From Apiotrichum sp. Y4204 (lineage: Eukaryota > Basidiomycota > Tremellomycetes > Trichosporonales > Trichosporonaceae): DNA of 64,000 bases. The translations under genes were made by a program, and so were the position numbers. Shown here one piece after another: positions 1 through 11,869 of this stretch. The stretch lies in the NCBI GenBank assembly GCA_025531455.1, contig JAMYHL010000020.1:62001-126000 (forward strand), written 5' to 3'. Every line of letters starts with the position of its first letter. Positions within the stretch are counted from its first letter, which is position 1. The notes beneath the pieces are model-generated. The model saw nothing but the letters and a program-made list of their open reading frames with translations, was not told the origin of the DNA and did no database searches.

Positions 1-214
1 AAGTTGAATGAAGGGCTGCGACAGGCGAGGTTACGAACGAGAGGGGGTACAGGGCATGATAACAGTGCGAACCCAGACTAATCTATTGACGAACTCTACA
101 CCTATGCCGCAAACACTTCAACAGCAAAAGGATACTCCCTGCCTTGCCGGTCTCGCACCTCGAGCACAGGGACGAACGTAGTCGGCGCATCGACGCGGAC
201 CGGGGAATCTGGCA

Positions 215-2360
215 TCAGGACAATTCATGACCAACACTCAATCTGGACTCACGGCTGATGGGTGTGGAGTGGTACACGCGCACACACATCGCGCGCGACA
301 AGATATCCGCCAGCTCTGGGACGTCCGCCGCCGCAGCAAGGAAGATCGCCGCGCGCGCCCCGCTCCGCCTGCGCGGGGCGCGGCACGCCTCCCAGTATCC
401 GCCTGGGATTGTACCCGAGGAATACACTGGACGGAGGTGAGTCACGTCGTCGTCGGAATCGGAATCAGAATCGTCGCCCTCGTCTTTCCTCCCATCGCTG
501 GAAGTCTCCCGCCCCGTGTGCACGTTTACCTGGAACTCGGCGCCGGCTCCGCGGGGCAGCCCGGCGGCGCGCACGAATACCACGGGCGCGAGGGCGCATT
601 CCTGCTGCTGGGTCAGTTGCTCTCAGATATTCATACCCACGGATAGCGCCCAGTGCTTCCACGCTTCGCGGACGGTGTCCACATCCCGCGTCCACCAGGC
701 CGTACACCCCTCGAGCCAGCCGGTCCACCCGCCGCCTGTCGCGTTGGGATCGCGGAGGGCGGACAGGATGCGGCGCACGTGCTGCAGCGCGAGGACGGAC
801 TGATACGCGGTGCAGGCGTTCGCGATGGTCAGAGTTGGCGGGTGGAGCGCGATCTGTCCCGCGATATGTAGTCTCGAATCGGCAGTCACGGCCTGCGAGT
901 ACGGGCCAATGTTCGCCGGCGCCCAATAGCTCAACCCCTGGACGTGAAGTGCGGACCGGGAGGCGGCGTCGCACCCGATAATCTCGACGCGCAGGCGTTC
1001 TCCCATAGGAAGGGCGACACACGCGCGCGAGGGCGGGGATGTACCGAAGTACGAGATGTACGCTGCGTTCGCGGCGGCAAAGTCAGACATGCTGGAGAGG
1101 AGGAGGGTGATGTGTGCGGCCTGCATGAGCGAGAGACCCTCGGATGTGAGGCGTGCTGGTGGGTTAGAAACATCGCAGAACGGCACCCACCCTTTATGCT
1201 GTCGAAGAGGGCACGTAGCTCATCGCCTACAGAATCGCCGGGGGTCGCGCAGCCCGAGATGGCAAACCAGCTGTCGCACCGTCCAAATGATAGTTCAGAT
1301 GGTGCTGCTTGTGGAGCAATTTCAGTGTTTCCCGTACTCGCGCTGCTGTCTTCCGTCTTGATGGCCAGACTCTCCAGGAGTTCCCTACTTTCCTCATCCA
1401 GTCCCTCCATGCCCTCCTCTTTCTCCAATCCCAGCAGCTCCCTCAGCTCCGGCACGCTCGGCCGCGTCCATCCCTCCTTGGGCTCCAGCTCCGCCTCCTC
1501 AATGCGTAGGTACGCGACCAGGCTCGGCTCCGGGTCAGTGACGACAACTTCCGAGCTCCTGATCGCGATACGGTGCGAGAAGAGCGGCGTGTCGAGCGTG
1601 AATGTCTCGTATTCTCCTCCTTCTCCTGCGGGATGGGCACCGTACTGCGCTTGCTGCATGTCAGTTTATATGACCGATGTAGTAACTGACCAGACGCGAG
1701 AGCAGGGGATAGAGCTGGCCCAGACTCTTCCCCAGACACTTGGTAGTCAGGCCCACGCCAGCGACCTTGACGAGCACAGCCTCGAGCCCACTCGCCACCA
1801 TGCGCTCAACTAATGGCAGCTGTTCGCTCTGCCAGAGGTACGCAAGGGACGTGAGTCCGAGCCGCCCGCAGACGTGCTCGATCCGAAGACGCTGGTAATT
1901 GCTCAGAATCGCGCCGGACGAGATCGCCGTCGCCTCGGGGTGTTTTGCCTGAGAGTTAGATCAACATTGCAAAATAAACTTACCATGACGTCCCGGAGCA
2001 GCGCGGTCAGGTCCTCCGTCTCGTCGCCTTCCCTCCCTTCGCGACCTTCCCGCGACCCGTACTCGGCGCCCTGCTCGAGTGCGCCGCCGGTGATCACGCG
2101 AGAGTAGTGCGGTAGGCCCATAGCGCGCGCAATTAGCGGCGGGAGAGTGGTCCCGACAGACTGGTACATGTGCGAGTCGAGCTCGTCTGCCGTCAGTGCG
2201 GTTAGTCCTACTACCCACCTGTTCCTGCTGGTGGCGTGAGGGTTGCAAGAGCGACGATCTCGTGTCCGTTCGCGACGGTGTGCATCAGGTTGAAGCAGCT
2301 GTCCTTTCCACCAGACACAAGGCCAATGACCTTGTGTTTCGGCCCGGGGAGCGACGACAT
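215..2360 (-). CDS. DPH6: Diphthine--ammonia ligase (diphthamide synthetase, DPH6 family)
   Basis: Catalyses the last, ATP-dependent amidation of diphthine to diphthamide on elongation factor 2 in the cytosol. The N-terminus carries the ATP-pyrophosphatase P-loop SGGKDS (about residues 16-21), and further on GEGGEYETF is typical of the family. The C-terminal half contains Rid/YjgF-like domains, including GPYSQAV and HIAGQIAL, the domain order of yeast Dph6 (YLR143W). Exons (minus): 2219-2360, 1984-2186, 1691-1948, 1191-1653, 641-1155, 215-607; all splice phases agree and give about 657 aa. The five introns are 32-37 nt. The start is the first in-frame ATG before the P-loop. It is divergent from the coiled-coil gene at 2758. 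The last exon, after about residue 528, is less conserved and holds an acidic DSDSDSDDD run. Confidence 0.92.
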
Positions 2361-2757
2361 TGTGGGCGTTATGAAGTGGGTTGGAGAGATTGGAGAAATT
2401 GTTGTTGTTGGAGGTGGTCATCGAGAGCTTCAGGTGAACCCGGAAATTGTGGGTGTCTGACACTTGGGGGTCCTCAAAAGCGGGGATACACTTCGATGTC
2501 CGCGATTTACTTCCGCTCTCTGTGCCTGTGAGAGTTCCGTTCTTTTGACTGTTTCGGCGACGTTGTCGTCGTCGAGAGCGAGAAGAGCAGCATCGAAGAA
2601 TGTCATTTCCGAGTCGGTGTGTCTGTCTATTCCCACTCTATCCCTAATCCTGTCTCCACCACCGTCACTTGTCGTACCTACACATATACCCAAAACGGCA
2701 TCTCCGCCGGCGCAAGACCACCTCCCCCCCACTCCGACCCCCCTCCCAGCCGCCAGG
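2361..2757. promoter_or_regulatory. Divergent intergenic region between DPH6 and the coiled-coil gene
   Basis: About 400 bp lies between two start codons that point away from each other, so it must hold both promoters. The right half becomes strongly C-rich just before the 2758 start, as expected of a fungal 5' leader. I see no recognisable operator or TATA box. Confidence 0.5.
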
Positions 2758-5306
2758 ATGTCGCCGGGCTCTCAGCAGTGGCACGCGGTGACGCCGCAGA
2801 CGCGCCCCTTGAGCATTGCGATCCTCGAGCTCGCCCCGACGTCCGTGACGCTTGCACTCACGCGTTCTCCGCCAGTTAACCCGCTCCTGTGTCCAGTTCC
2901 GACACACGCGTCGCAGCTCGGCACATCGAGCTCGCAGCACGGGAAGAAGAAGAAGAAGAAGCGGACACAGGGGGACAGCGACGAGGCGCTTGACGACGAC
3001 GACGACCCCACAGCAGCACACGCCGTGCCCGGCGCATATCCGTATCCGTCCCTTTTGGCTGAGGGGCAGACATTCAAGGATATGCTGAGCCACGGCGTAG
3101 TGGTCACGCTTGACGGGATGCCGTGGTCGCGGATCGTGGCGCACGTGAGCGACGACACGGAGGAGGCGGGCGGCGACGACGACGAGGGCGAGTGGGAGGA
3201 CGAGGAGGAGGAGGAGGGCGCGAACACCAGCTGCGTCGAGCAGGGCCAGGCGCCCCGCCGCCGCAGGCGACACCGTGCTTCCGACGCGGGAAGGACACGC
3301 AGGAGTAAACCCTCGGCGCCGGCACCGCCGCCGCCGGGCCCACCGGGGGAGAAGGGCGTGCCGCGGTGGGACCGTGAGCGTGCTGTCGTCGTTGTGTACG
3401 ACCTTGATCCCAGCCAGGAGCACGAGATAGAGCTCCAGATTGTCGGGCTCGCCACCGAGGTCAAGGAGAGTCTTGGTGCGTGAGAACAGGTTATTTGGTG
3501 CTGACGGCAGTTCCCGTGTCCAACACGGTGCTTATCCCGCCCGCAACGCCCGGCGCGACGTTACATCCGCGCTCGCGTGCCAACTCGCTCCGCTCTCGAT
3601 CCCGACCCCGTTCTCGCTCAAATTCCGTCAACACCGCGCCCGCGCCTCCCGTCCCCTCACCACTTGGGAACGAGGTCCCTGCGTCGCCGAACCGGTCCGG
3701 CACGCCGACGCCAGACCAGCAGGTTGTTCCGACGTCTATTTTGAGTCCGATCGACGCGCAGACCGCCCAGACGCGTCATCTCATTGCTGCTGCGCATGCG
3801 GAGCGCGAACATCTCCAGGTGCAGATCAAGGAGGCGCGAAAGACGGCCCAGCGGTCGGAGGCTGCGCTGCGCACAGACATCGAGCAAATGAAGCGCAGCA
3901 ACGAAAAGGCCGGGAGCAACGACCAGCGGAATAAGCAAAAGTACCTCGCGCTACAGGAGCAGGTCAAGCAGGGCTGGGCCGGCGCTGAGACAGCGAACAA
4001 GGAGGCCGAGGCGGTCAAGACCGGCATGCCGGATATTGAGGCGCGGCTGAAGGCGGTGAACGCCGAGATGGCTGGCGTGCGCGTCGAGTGGAGCAAAGTC
4101 AAGCAACGCGAGGAGGAGGCGCTCGAGGCAGACAAGCAAGCGCGCGCGGACGAGGACAAGAAACTTGCGGACCTGAACAACAAGATCGACAAGGTGCGCG
4201 CGCGTAAGGAGAAGAAGGACTCTGAGCGCGCCGAGCTCCAGAAGAAGCTTGACGAGCTGGAGAAGCAGCGCGAAGAGGTCTTGCGCAAGACGGAGGAGAG
4301 CAAGACCGTCCGCAGACCAGGATACTACCCGGGTCTGAGGTGGGAGCAGGGTCACGAGTTCAATCCGAATCCCAACTTTGAGGGCCGCTCGCTGTCATCC
4401 CACCCGAGCATGAGCAATCTTCCGCAGGGCCAAGGCGGAGGCAACTACCCCTCTGGACCTGGATTCCGCCCCCGGGGCACATTCCACCGGTATCCGTCTG
4501 GCGGATCGCGTCCGGCCCCACCTCAGCAGAGCCCGACAGTGAACCAGACCTTCTTCCCGAACAACCCACCTTCCCCTGCGTGGCCGGCCAAGGGCTCCTC
4601 TACCCACGGCAGCCATGCAAGCCACGCAACACATGGGACTCACGTCAGCCACGCGAACCAGACGCGGAGCACGCCGGGGCCGAACCCCGCCGCTGCACCG
4701 TTTATGCCCTCCTCACTCGCCAACTCTGGCCCTGGTTCTGGTCCTGCTCCAGGTCCTGGGTCTGGTCCAGGAGGCGCGCCGTTCGACCCAGCACTACACA
4801 CTGCATTCATGCCGCCGCAACTTCAGCACCGCATCTACCTTCCCAACAGCGTGCGCCCGCGCCCAACACCCAACTTCCACCCCCCGCCAAGCGTTCTTGC
4901 CGAGCAGCAGGCTCAGGCGTCGTCGTCGTCGAGCTCCACTTCGTCAAAATCGTCCCTCGCCCCAGCATTCCCCCCGCTCCCCAGCCAAGCCCCACCCGCG
5001 TCCCGTCCGCCAGCAGCTGGTGGTCCGAGCCTGGCGTCGATCGTCACCCGCGCTGTACTTGCACCGACGAGCAATGCTCTAGCCGCCGGCGGACCGGGCC
5101 CAGGTGTCATTGGCGCCCCACCACCGCAGCCCGTCGGCGGACGGACAACGCCTGCGTTCCGCGCCGTCAAGGAACGCGGAGAGTACCCGCCCCTCTCGCC
5201 GACCGCGCCGGCATTCCACACCTCGTCCCCGCCCCGTACGACACCGCCGCACACGACCAGTCCACCGCCGTGGGGCCCCGTCGGCACGCCAGAGCGTGAG
5301 ACGTAG
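2758..5306 (+). CDS. Coiled-coil, Ser/Pro-rich protein, possibly AcrB-like
   Basis: Exons 2758-3475 and 3511-5306 (35-nt intron, phase preserved) give about 837 aa. The N-terminal 240 residues contain a Lys run, Asp/Glu-rich tracts and a basic RRRRR patch. The middle (about residues 330-520) is a long charged coiled coil rich in Lys/Glu/Gln. The C-terminal 300 residues are Pro/Ser/Gly-rich and look disordered, with Ser/His repeats near 4610-4660. This layout recalls fungal proteins annotated as AcrB-like 'ubiquitination network' factors, but I base that only on composition and the coiled coil, so the function is open. No catalytic motif or membrane segment is visible. The start follows a C-rich leader. 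Confidence 0.75.
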
Positions 5307-6014
5307 AGTGAGGACTGTAGAGCCGAGGGACGGAGGTGAGGCAGAGAGTGTACTGTACACGACAATGTGACGATGCATGGCATAATGATTGTCTGCCAGT
5401 GGTTTTGTGGTTTTGGTTCTTGCGAGGATATTTATATCCTGTCCGAAAGGCGATGCGCCAGCGAGAGACAAATGGAAGAGATGCAGTGAGGATGGAAAGA
5501 CATTCATTCATCCATTCCGGTTACCAGAGCTGTATCTTGTTCCCTTTCTGGCTGCACGGCCTTGGCACTGAATTCCCCTCCCTGATGGAACTCGGGAGCT
5601 CTCCGGTTAATTGCCGCCCTGTCTCTACCCTGTATGCCAATGACATATCCATGAGCGGTGCATGCGCAGCAACTACGCCGAGAATTCGAAGCCGTGCCGC
5701 CGCGCCGCAGTGCTCGCTGCGCCGAGGGTATTGCGCCGTCCCCTGAGGCGTGCGAGGCTGAAGCTGCGGCGGAGCGCCAAGGGGGGCTGGGCGCGGTGCT
5801 GATGGCTGCGAGCTGCGCGTTCCTCTCTACGAAAATAGGCACAGACACTCACTCACATGCTCACACACACAAACTGTCCGAAAAGTGCGCGTGCCATTGT
5901 TGTTTTTGCTATCGGCCCACTGAACCCGAGCGACTCTACATATACCCTTTGCATCTCTCTCTCTCTCCCTCTCTCTTAATTTCTCCACATCTCACTCCCA
6001 GACCCACACTCATT
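5307..6014. other. Intergenic region, no gene seen
   Basis: This 0.7 kb stretch lies between two plus-strand genes and should hold the 3' UTR of the coiled-coil gene and the promoter of the GH16 gene. The last 80 bases are CT-rich, typical of a fungal leader. I see no other coding or RNA signal. Confidence 0.5.
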
Positions 6015-7399
6015 ATGCTCCCACTCCTCCTCCTCTCCGCGGCCCCGCTCGCCGCCGCGGCATCGTACCCCATCGCCGAGAGTCTCAAGGGCGAGACATT
6101 CCTGTAAGTCCCCGCCTGGAAGCGTTACGCTCGGCGCTCTCTGAGCCTTGAGTCAGCCTCCCCCACATAACCGCGATTCGGTACTCACCGCAGCGACGGG
6201 TGGAATTTCCCGGTCTCGGCGTACGACAACACGACGAACGGAGACGTGTTCTGGGCGACGCCGCAGAACAAGTCGCTCATTTATGTTAATGATGCGGGGC
6301 GCGTTGTGCTCAAGGGTGAGTCCGGGATGGGTCGCGGAACGGAGCTGGGATCGGAATGGCGAGGTCCAGATACACACTGTGTGTACGATCTGGCACCGTC
6401 ACTCCTTTTCCCACATATGGCGTCTGAGTCTCTCACCTGTTATGCGCTCTCTGCTCACACTCAGTCGACAACACCTCTTTCGTCCCGTACAACGAGAAGC
6501 GCTATGCGCCCAAGCTGCTCACGAAGAAGGCGTACCCGCCCGGAACGGTCTGGGTGATGGACGCGGTGCACATGCCGTACGGTTGCTCGGTGTGGCCTGC
6601 GATGTGGACGCAGGGCCCCAACTGGCCGCAGGACGGCGAAATTGACATTATGGAGGGCATCAACAACCAGGAGACCAACCAGATTGCCCTGCACTCGGAC
6701 CACGACGGGTGCTACTCGACGCCGGACGTCACGCAGCTCGGCGACATCGGACTGACCAACTGCTCGGTCACGTCCAACTCTGCGTCGGGATGCACCGTCA
6801 AGGACAAGAACAAGGACTCGTACGGTGCGGGCTTTGCCGCTGCCGGCGGTGGTGTTTATGTTGCCGAGTTTGCGGAAGAGTACATCAAGGTGTGGTTCAT
6901 CTCGCGCCCCAACGTGCCTGCCAACCTCACTGCCGACGCGAAGAGCATCGACACCTCGACGCTCGGCACCCCAACTGCGTTCTACCCCGCCTCGGCATGC
7001 GACATTTCCAAGTTCTTCGGCGACCAGACGCTTACGATCACGATCACGCTCTGCGGCGACTGGGCCGGCAGCAAGACGGAGCTTGAGGCCACGTGCCCCG
7101 CGCTCGAGGGCGACAAGACGTGCTACACGACCTATGTGATCAACAACCAGACGGACACGTACAAGAACGCCTACTTTGAGCTCAACTACATCAACATCTT
7201 CTCCAACGCGACGCACACGACCGAGGGCTCGACCGACGCCGGCGGAGGCGGAGGAAACAGCACCAGCGACGACAGCGGCGCGTCCACCACCACCGCTAAG
7301 ACTCCCGAAGCGACCGGGCCCAAGTCGTCCGCCCGCCGCATCGCGTATGGCTCGGCTGCCGCCGGCCTCGTCGCGGCCCTCGTCGCTCTCACGTTCTAG
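6015..7399 (+). CDS. Secreted, GPI-anchored glycoside hydrolase family 16 protein
   Basis: Exons 6015-6103, 6194-6315 and 6465-7399 give 381 aa. A clear signal peptide (about residues 1-16, Leu/Ala-rich) is followed by a GH16 concanavalin-like fold. The catalytic signature is EIDIMEG, matching the ExDxxE nucleophile/acid arrangement of beta-1,3(4)-glucanases. Several Asn-X-Ser/Thr sites are present. The C-terminus is Gly/Ser/Thr-rich and ends in a hydrophobic tail without charged residues, the pattern of a GPI-attachment signal. It therefore probably acts on beta-glucan at the cell surface or wall; hydrolysis versus transglycosylation cannot be decided from sequence. It converges on TFB3, with 160 bp between stop codons. 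Confidence 0.92.
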
Positions 7400-7559
7400 A
7401 ATCTATAAGTTACACTGTCGTTGAGAGATATTTTGGACAATTCTTATGTCTAGATGCTAGAGGCCGGTCACAGACTACAGACCGTGCCGGACACTTGGTA
7501 CACCCATTCGTACTCGTGATGAACATAATGATAATAAAATACATATGACACAAAAACCC

Positions 7560-8876
7560 TCACAATGGCGCGAGACTGAGCGCCTCGACGGCACTGCGCA
7601 CCTCCATCTCCCAGAAGAGGTTGATGTCCCACCCGCCGCCGCGCACCTTCTTGTCGCGGTCCTCGCGCGCCCAGACGACGCCAGAGCGCCCGTCGGCATA
7701 CTCGCCCTTGGGGGTATACCAGTGGCTCCATGACGCCTTGTCGGGGTCGTCGTACGGAATCGCGACATATGGTCCTGAATACGCGGGCGAGTTTGGGGTA
7801 TGCGGCCGGTCGTCTATGACCTCCTTTGCGCGGAGGAGCGCCGCCAGGGATGGCGGGACTGAGGCAGCGAGCGCGGCAGCGCGGTCCGCCTTGGCCTTGG
7901 CTGCGCGCTTCTCGATTTCGCGGACAGCCTTTGGCCCGCCAGCCTGCAGCGCCTCGACAATCTCCGCCTTGACCCTCTCGTCTTCTACCTTCTCGAGGCG
8001 CTCCGCGTCCTCAATCATGCGTACGCGCTCCGCACGCGCTCGTCGCTCCACCTCGTCCCGCTCTGCCTGGGAGAGACTCTCCATCGCCAGCTTGTGCTGA
8101 TTTGTGGCGATCAGCGTCGCGTTGTCCGCCTGATACTTTGCGAGTTTCTCTTCTGTTGCTGCGACGTCGACGTCGTTCAGGAGATTGAACGCTGTGTGTG
8201 AGCTTGGCTCGTTATAGAAGCTGATTAGCCACTCACTCATCTCCTCCACCTCGAAGAGGTAATCGTCGTACTCCCGCAACGTCTCAAAGTCCTCGCGCTG
8301 TTTGTTATAACTGGCGTCAGCTTAGAAGCCATCGGCGTAGCTCACATCTCGGCCATTCGCCGCCGCACAGAAATCTCCTTTTCAACCTTGAGGTCCTCAA
8401 ACGTCTGGTGTGCAAAGTTGACCTTGCGCAGCACCTTTCCGCACTGCGGACACGGCTCGGGGCCGAGCGTGAACAGCCGGTCGATGCAGCTCTCACACCT
8501 GCGGTTAGATGAGCCCCAATAATTTCAAAAACCCACATCTTGTGGTAGCACGGCGACACGAGGAGGCGGAGGTTCTTGTTGAACTGCCGGTCCGTCTGGC
8601 ACACGGGACACACGTCATTGTCCGTCTGCTGTCAGCTCAAATAGCAGGGAACTAGCTTACTCGATACTCTGGGACGCGCTTGCTTGTGTCACGCACGCCT
8701 GCCGTGTAGAGGTATCCCTGGTCGTCGCCCTTGGATCCCGGAGCGGTGCCGCCGCGTGAGATGGCACCAGGGCCTCCAGAGGACGGGGTCCCTCGCCGTG
8801 AACCGGCGGCAGAGGAGGCCCCGGGACGCCGAAGGGCATTCATCGGCCGCCGGATGGCGGGTCGGGGGTGCGACAT
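7560..8876 (-). CDS. TFB3: TFIIH/CAK assembly subunit Tfb3 (MAT1)
   Basis: Exons (minus) 8661-8876, 8537-8625, 8346-8498, 7560-8310 give 402 aa, with three introns of 35-38 nt. After a Gly/Ser-rich N-terminus comes the MAT1 C3HC4 RING finger (VCPVCQTD ... CYHKMCESC ... CPQCGKVLRK, about residues 75-125). The conserved NFAHQTFEDL and EKEISVRRRMAEIYNK follow, then a long helical region and a C-terminal WSHWYTPKGEY segment. The family bridges the Cdk7-cyclin H kinase to core TFIIH for RNA polymerase II CTD phosphorylation and nucleotide excision repair. It is divergent from eIF4E. Confidence 0.95.
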
Positions 8877-9678
8877 TGTCTAGAGGGAAGAGTGGAGAAA
8901 GGTGGAAAGTGGTGGAGCTCTACTTCGATATAAAGGAGGCGATGTGTCGAAGGACGTGACCTCCACTCTTGGTGCTGGATGTTCCGTTTCGTGGCCGTGA
9001 CCCTTAACAAGACGCGGATTACCGATGCGCGTGCATATACTGCACAATGTGATGTGCAGTAGTAACCTTTGCTGTGGAGAAACGCAATGAGGCAGATAGG
9101 CAAGAGTCAGCTTGTCGTTTTGTGTTCTTTGTGTTCTTTGTGTACGTTCTGTTGTCATCGAGCATCCAATATCATCAATCCAGACTCCACCAGCCTCGCT
9201 GCTTGCAGCTTGCAGCTTATCAATCCTGCCACGTGGCTTGCCCTCCCCGTAGCTTGTCGGAGTTGTGATTTTACACATAATTTTCCTTTCTTTGCAGGAT
9301 GAAAACCTGGCTGTTCCGCATGCGGTTCCAACATTGGGAAGAGAGAGACTGTGCGAGACTGTCCAGTCCACTCGCTCGCGACCACATCCTCTGTCATCGC
9401 CATCCACAAACCCCGACAAACACCTCACCACCTCGCTTTCCCCGTCTCTTGCATTGGACGACACACACCTCGCCATTGCAACCGCGCCACTCTGATAACA
9501 GTTTTGCGCGCTTTCGAAACAAAAAGCAAACGCCCCTTTGCGGAAAAAAAAGTCATCCCCCACTCTCGCTCTCGCCGGCCGAAATTCCTGAGCGACCACT
9601 GCTCGTCTGACACTTCACGACGATCCCTTTGTGTCCCCATTAGACAACCCCCTCCCCCTCCCCACTCCCATCCCCACG
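8877..9678. promoter_or_regulatory. Divergent promoter region TFB3 / eIF4E
   Basis: About 800 bp between two outward-facing start codons. The right half (about 9350-9678) is C/T- and CA-rich and probably the eIF4E leader. A pyrimidine tract with TTTGCAG near 9298 could be the acceptor of a 5'-UTR intron, but no donor can be fixed. Confidence 0.45.
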
Positions 9679-10717
9679 ATGTCGACACTGCCGCCCGCCG
9701 CTGCTGCGGCCAACGTTGCGACGCTCACGGATGCGCTTGCTGCCGCGCACATTTCCGACACGCCCGAGGTGACTGAGAAGCCGCTCGAGGAGAAGAAGGA
9801 GGACGGCAAGGAGGAGAAGACCGAGCTGGAGGAGGGCGAGATCAAGGAGGACAACGGAACCCCCAAGACGGTCTTCCACGACGCCCAGCGCTTCAACCTC
9901 AAGGTGAGAAGGCGCGGGCTGGTGATTCACACCAGGCGTGTCTGCGGCGATGAAAACACACGCGCACTGATTGTTTGTTCCTTTCTAACCCCCAGCACCC
10001 CCTCTTCTCCAAATGGACCCTTTACTTCGACTCTCCCCAGTCCAAGGCGCTGCCGAAGACGCCCCTGCAGACCCCGACCACACCGGCAGGTATGGGCCAC
10101 GGTGGATGGCTCGACGACATCCGCAAGGTCGTCGACTTTGACTCGGTAGAGGAGTTCTGGGGCGTGTACAACAACATCGTCCTCCCGTCGCAGCTACCCG
10201 GCAAGGCCAACTATTACCTGTTCAAGGTGAGTCCTGAGAGAGCGGAAAGCCCGCGAGTAACCACAACTTACACCAGAACGGCATCATTCCCGCGTGGGAG
10301 GACCCCCAGAACAAGAACGGTGGCAAGTGGGCGATCCAGGTGCCCAAGGACAAGTCGCGGGGTGCCATCGACAAGATGTGGCTGTACACGATGCTTGCGG
10401 CGATTGGCGAGACATTCGAGACGCCGCAGGACGGCGCGCCGCCCGCCGACTCGGACCTCATCACCGGTGTCATCGTCTCGTGCCGCGGCAGCTTCTACCG
10501 TATCGCGCTCTGGACGCGCGCGGCACCCGATGTGTCGCAGAGCGAGGAGGAGGACGAGTTGATGAAGCGGATCATGACCATCGGCCGCTTCTTCAAGGTC
10601 CAGGTCCTCGGGTATGCGCTCGACCAGAAGCTCGTCACCGGCGGCTTCCAGACCGAGGTCACCTTCGACTCGCACAAGGACTCTGAGAAGAAGGGAAATA
10701 AGCAGAAGATTGTGTGA
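9679..10717 (+). CDS. Translation initiation factor eIF4E
   Basis: Exons 9679-9903, 9996-10226 and 10277-10717 give 298 aa. The protein has an Ala/Glu-rich N-terminal extension followed by the eIF4E fold: HPLFSKWTLYFD, the cap-stacking Trp region (GVYNNI, IIPAWEDPQN, GGKWAIQV) and the conserved DKMWLYTMLAAIGE helix. It binds the mRNA cap and recruits eIF4G in the cytoplasm. The stop at 10715-10717 overlaps a perfect donor GTGAGT at 10714. Splicing to the acceptor before 10780 would instead end the protein in Ile-Val-Ile (stop at 10784-10786), so the last residue is uncertain. Confidence 0.95.
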
Positions 10718-10786
10718 GTAATGGCCGAGGTGTAGGGTTTCCTTTTACCTCTGGCGCCACCTTCACCGCTCACACTCAGCATCTAA

Positions 10787-11128
10787 GCGTGCCGACTCCG
10801 AGGGCGATAGAGCGTGCCCCGGGGACTGGACTGTCTGTCTTGAGGCTGCGCGACGCCCCGTGTTGTGGCTCCTGCGCACCGTGCGAGTATGGATCGTATG
10901 CCTACCGCAATGTGCTGCGCTGTCGTGTTTCTAATTCGGACCGTCCGGCTCGCGCCGATATCGATATCTGTATGATCAAGGGCGATTTAGCATGTAATTG
11001 TGCAGTCTGCTCTCTATGCTGGCGTGTTCATCTATGCATGGGGTGTCTCGAGAATGTCCAAAGTACAAGAGACCGAAACGAGGGACCAAAAGAAGTATGG
11101 AAAGAAATGGTGACTACCGCCACACGCC
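10787..11128. other. Intergenic region between convergent genes
   Basis: About 340 bp between the eIF4E 3' end and the pyroglutamyl-peptidase stop codon. It should hold both 3' UTRs. No other feature is visible. Confidence 0.5.
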
Positions 11129-11869
11129 CTACTCGTCCTCATACCCCGCCGCCGTCTTTGCCGCAATGACGAGCGCGTACGCTTGCTTCTCGATGGGCAC
11201 GCGCGCGTCCGGCGGAACGTGCACGAACCCGACCTTGATCTCGTCGCCGAGCTCGTGAAGCGTGTAGTAGAACACAGCGTTGCAGACGTACAGCCCGGCA
11301 TCCGCCGAGATCTCGACGGGCACGTGGGCCTTCTCGATGGCCGCACGGATCGCGGGTATCGGGAGACGCGACGGAAGTGTTGCTGCGCCAGTACGCGTCG
11401 CGCCGGGGTTCGAGTTGGGCTCGGCCTGTGCGCCAGGCTTCGCGACAGGCTCCGTAGGCGCAGCAGGCGTGGGCACCGGAACGTGGATGGCGCCCTGTGC
11501 GCGCATGACCTTGTCCCCCGGCCGCGGCTTATCGGGAATGACGGGCGTGCCGCGCGGCTGGTCGCCGTCGTTATCCGGGATCCTGGCGTCTTGGAGGTTG
11601 ACCGCCGTCGTCTCGAGGGAGAGAGCCGCGCGGTTTCCCGCGAGTCCGACGCAGATGACTACCGAGACGGGGTCGTGGGGCGTGATTGCGTTGAGGCGTT
11701 GGATTTCCGCGACGACGGCCGGGCCCGCGCGGGCAAAGACGACGGGGAGCTCGAGGAAGGACGCGGGGATGCCTGCTTCGAGGAGCATGGACACCGCGAG
11801 ACGCGCACTCAGCCGAGACGGGTTCTCGGTGTCCCCGCCAAACGGGGCGAAGCCTGTCAGCAGGATCAT
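11129..11869 (-). CDS. Pyroglutamyl-peptidase I (peptidase family C15)
   Basis: A single-exon gene of 246 aa. It has the family start ILLTGFAPFGGDTENPS, the catalytic Glu in SLETTAVN (about Glu86), the nucleophile Cys in AGLYVCNAVFYY (Cys196) and the catalytic His in GFVHVP (His217), so the Glu-Cys-His triad is intact. The family removes N-terminal pyroglutamate from peptides in the cytosol. It is longer than the roughly 200-215 aa bacterial enzymes because of a Pro/Ala-rich insert (about residues 130-165). Unlike nearly all its neighbours it has no intron, which would be compatible with acquisition from bacteria, but that needs a tree. Confidence 0.9.
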   Translation of the reverse strand: MILLTGFAPFGGDTENPSRLSARLAVSMLLEAGIPASFLELPVVFARAGPAVVAEIQRLNAITPHDPVSVVICVGLAGNRAALSLETTAVNLQDARIPDNDGDQPRGTPVIPDKPRPGDKVMRAQGAIHVPVPTPAAPTEPVAKPGAQAEPNSNPGATRTGAATLPSRLPIPAIRAAIEKAHVPVEISADAGLYVCNAVFYYTLHELGDEIKVGFVHVPPDARVPIEKQAYALVIAAKTAAGYEDE

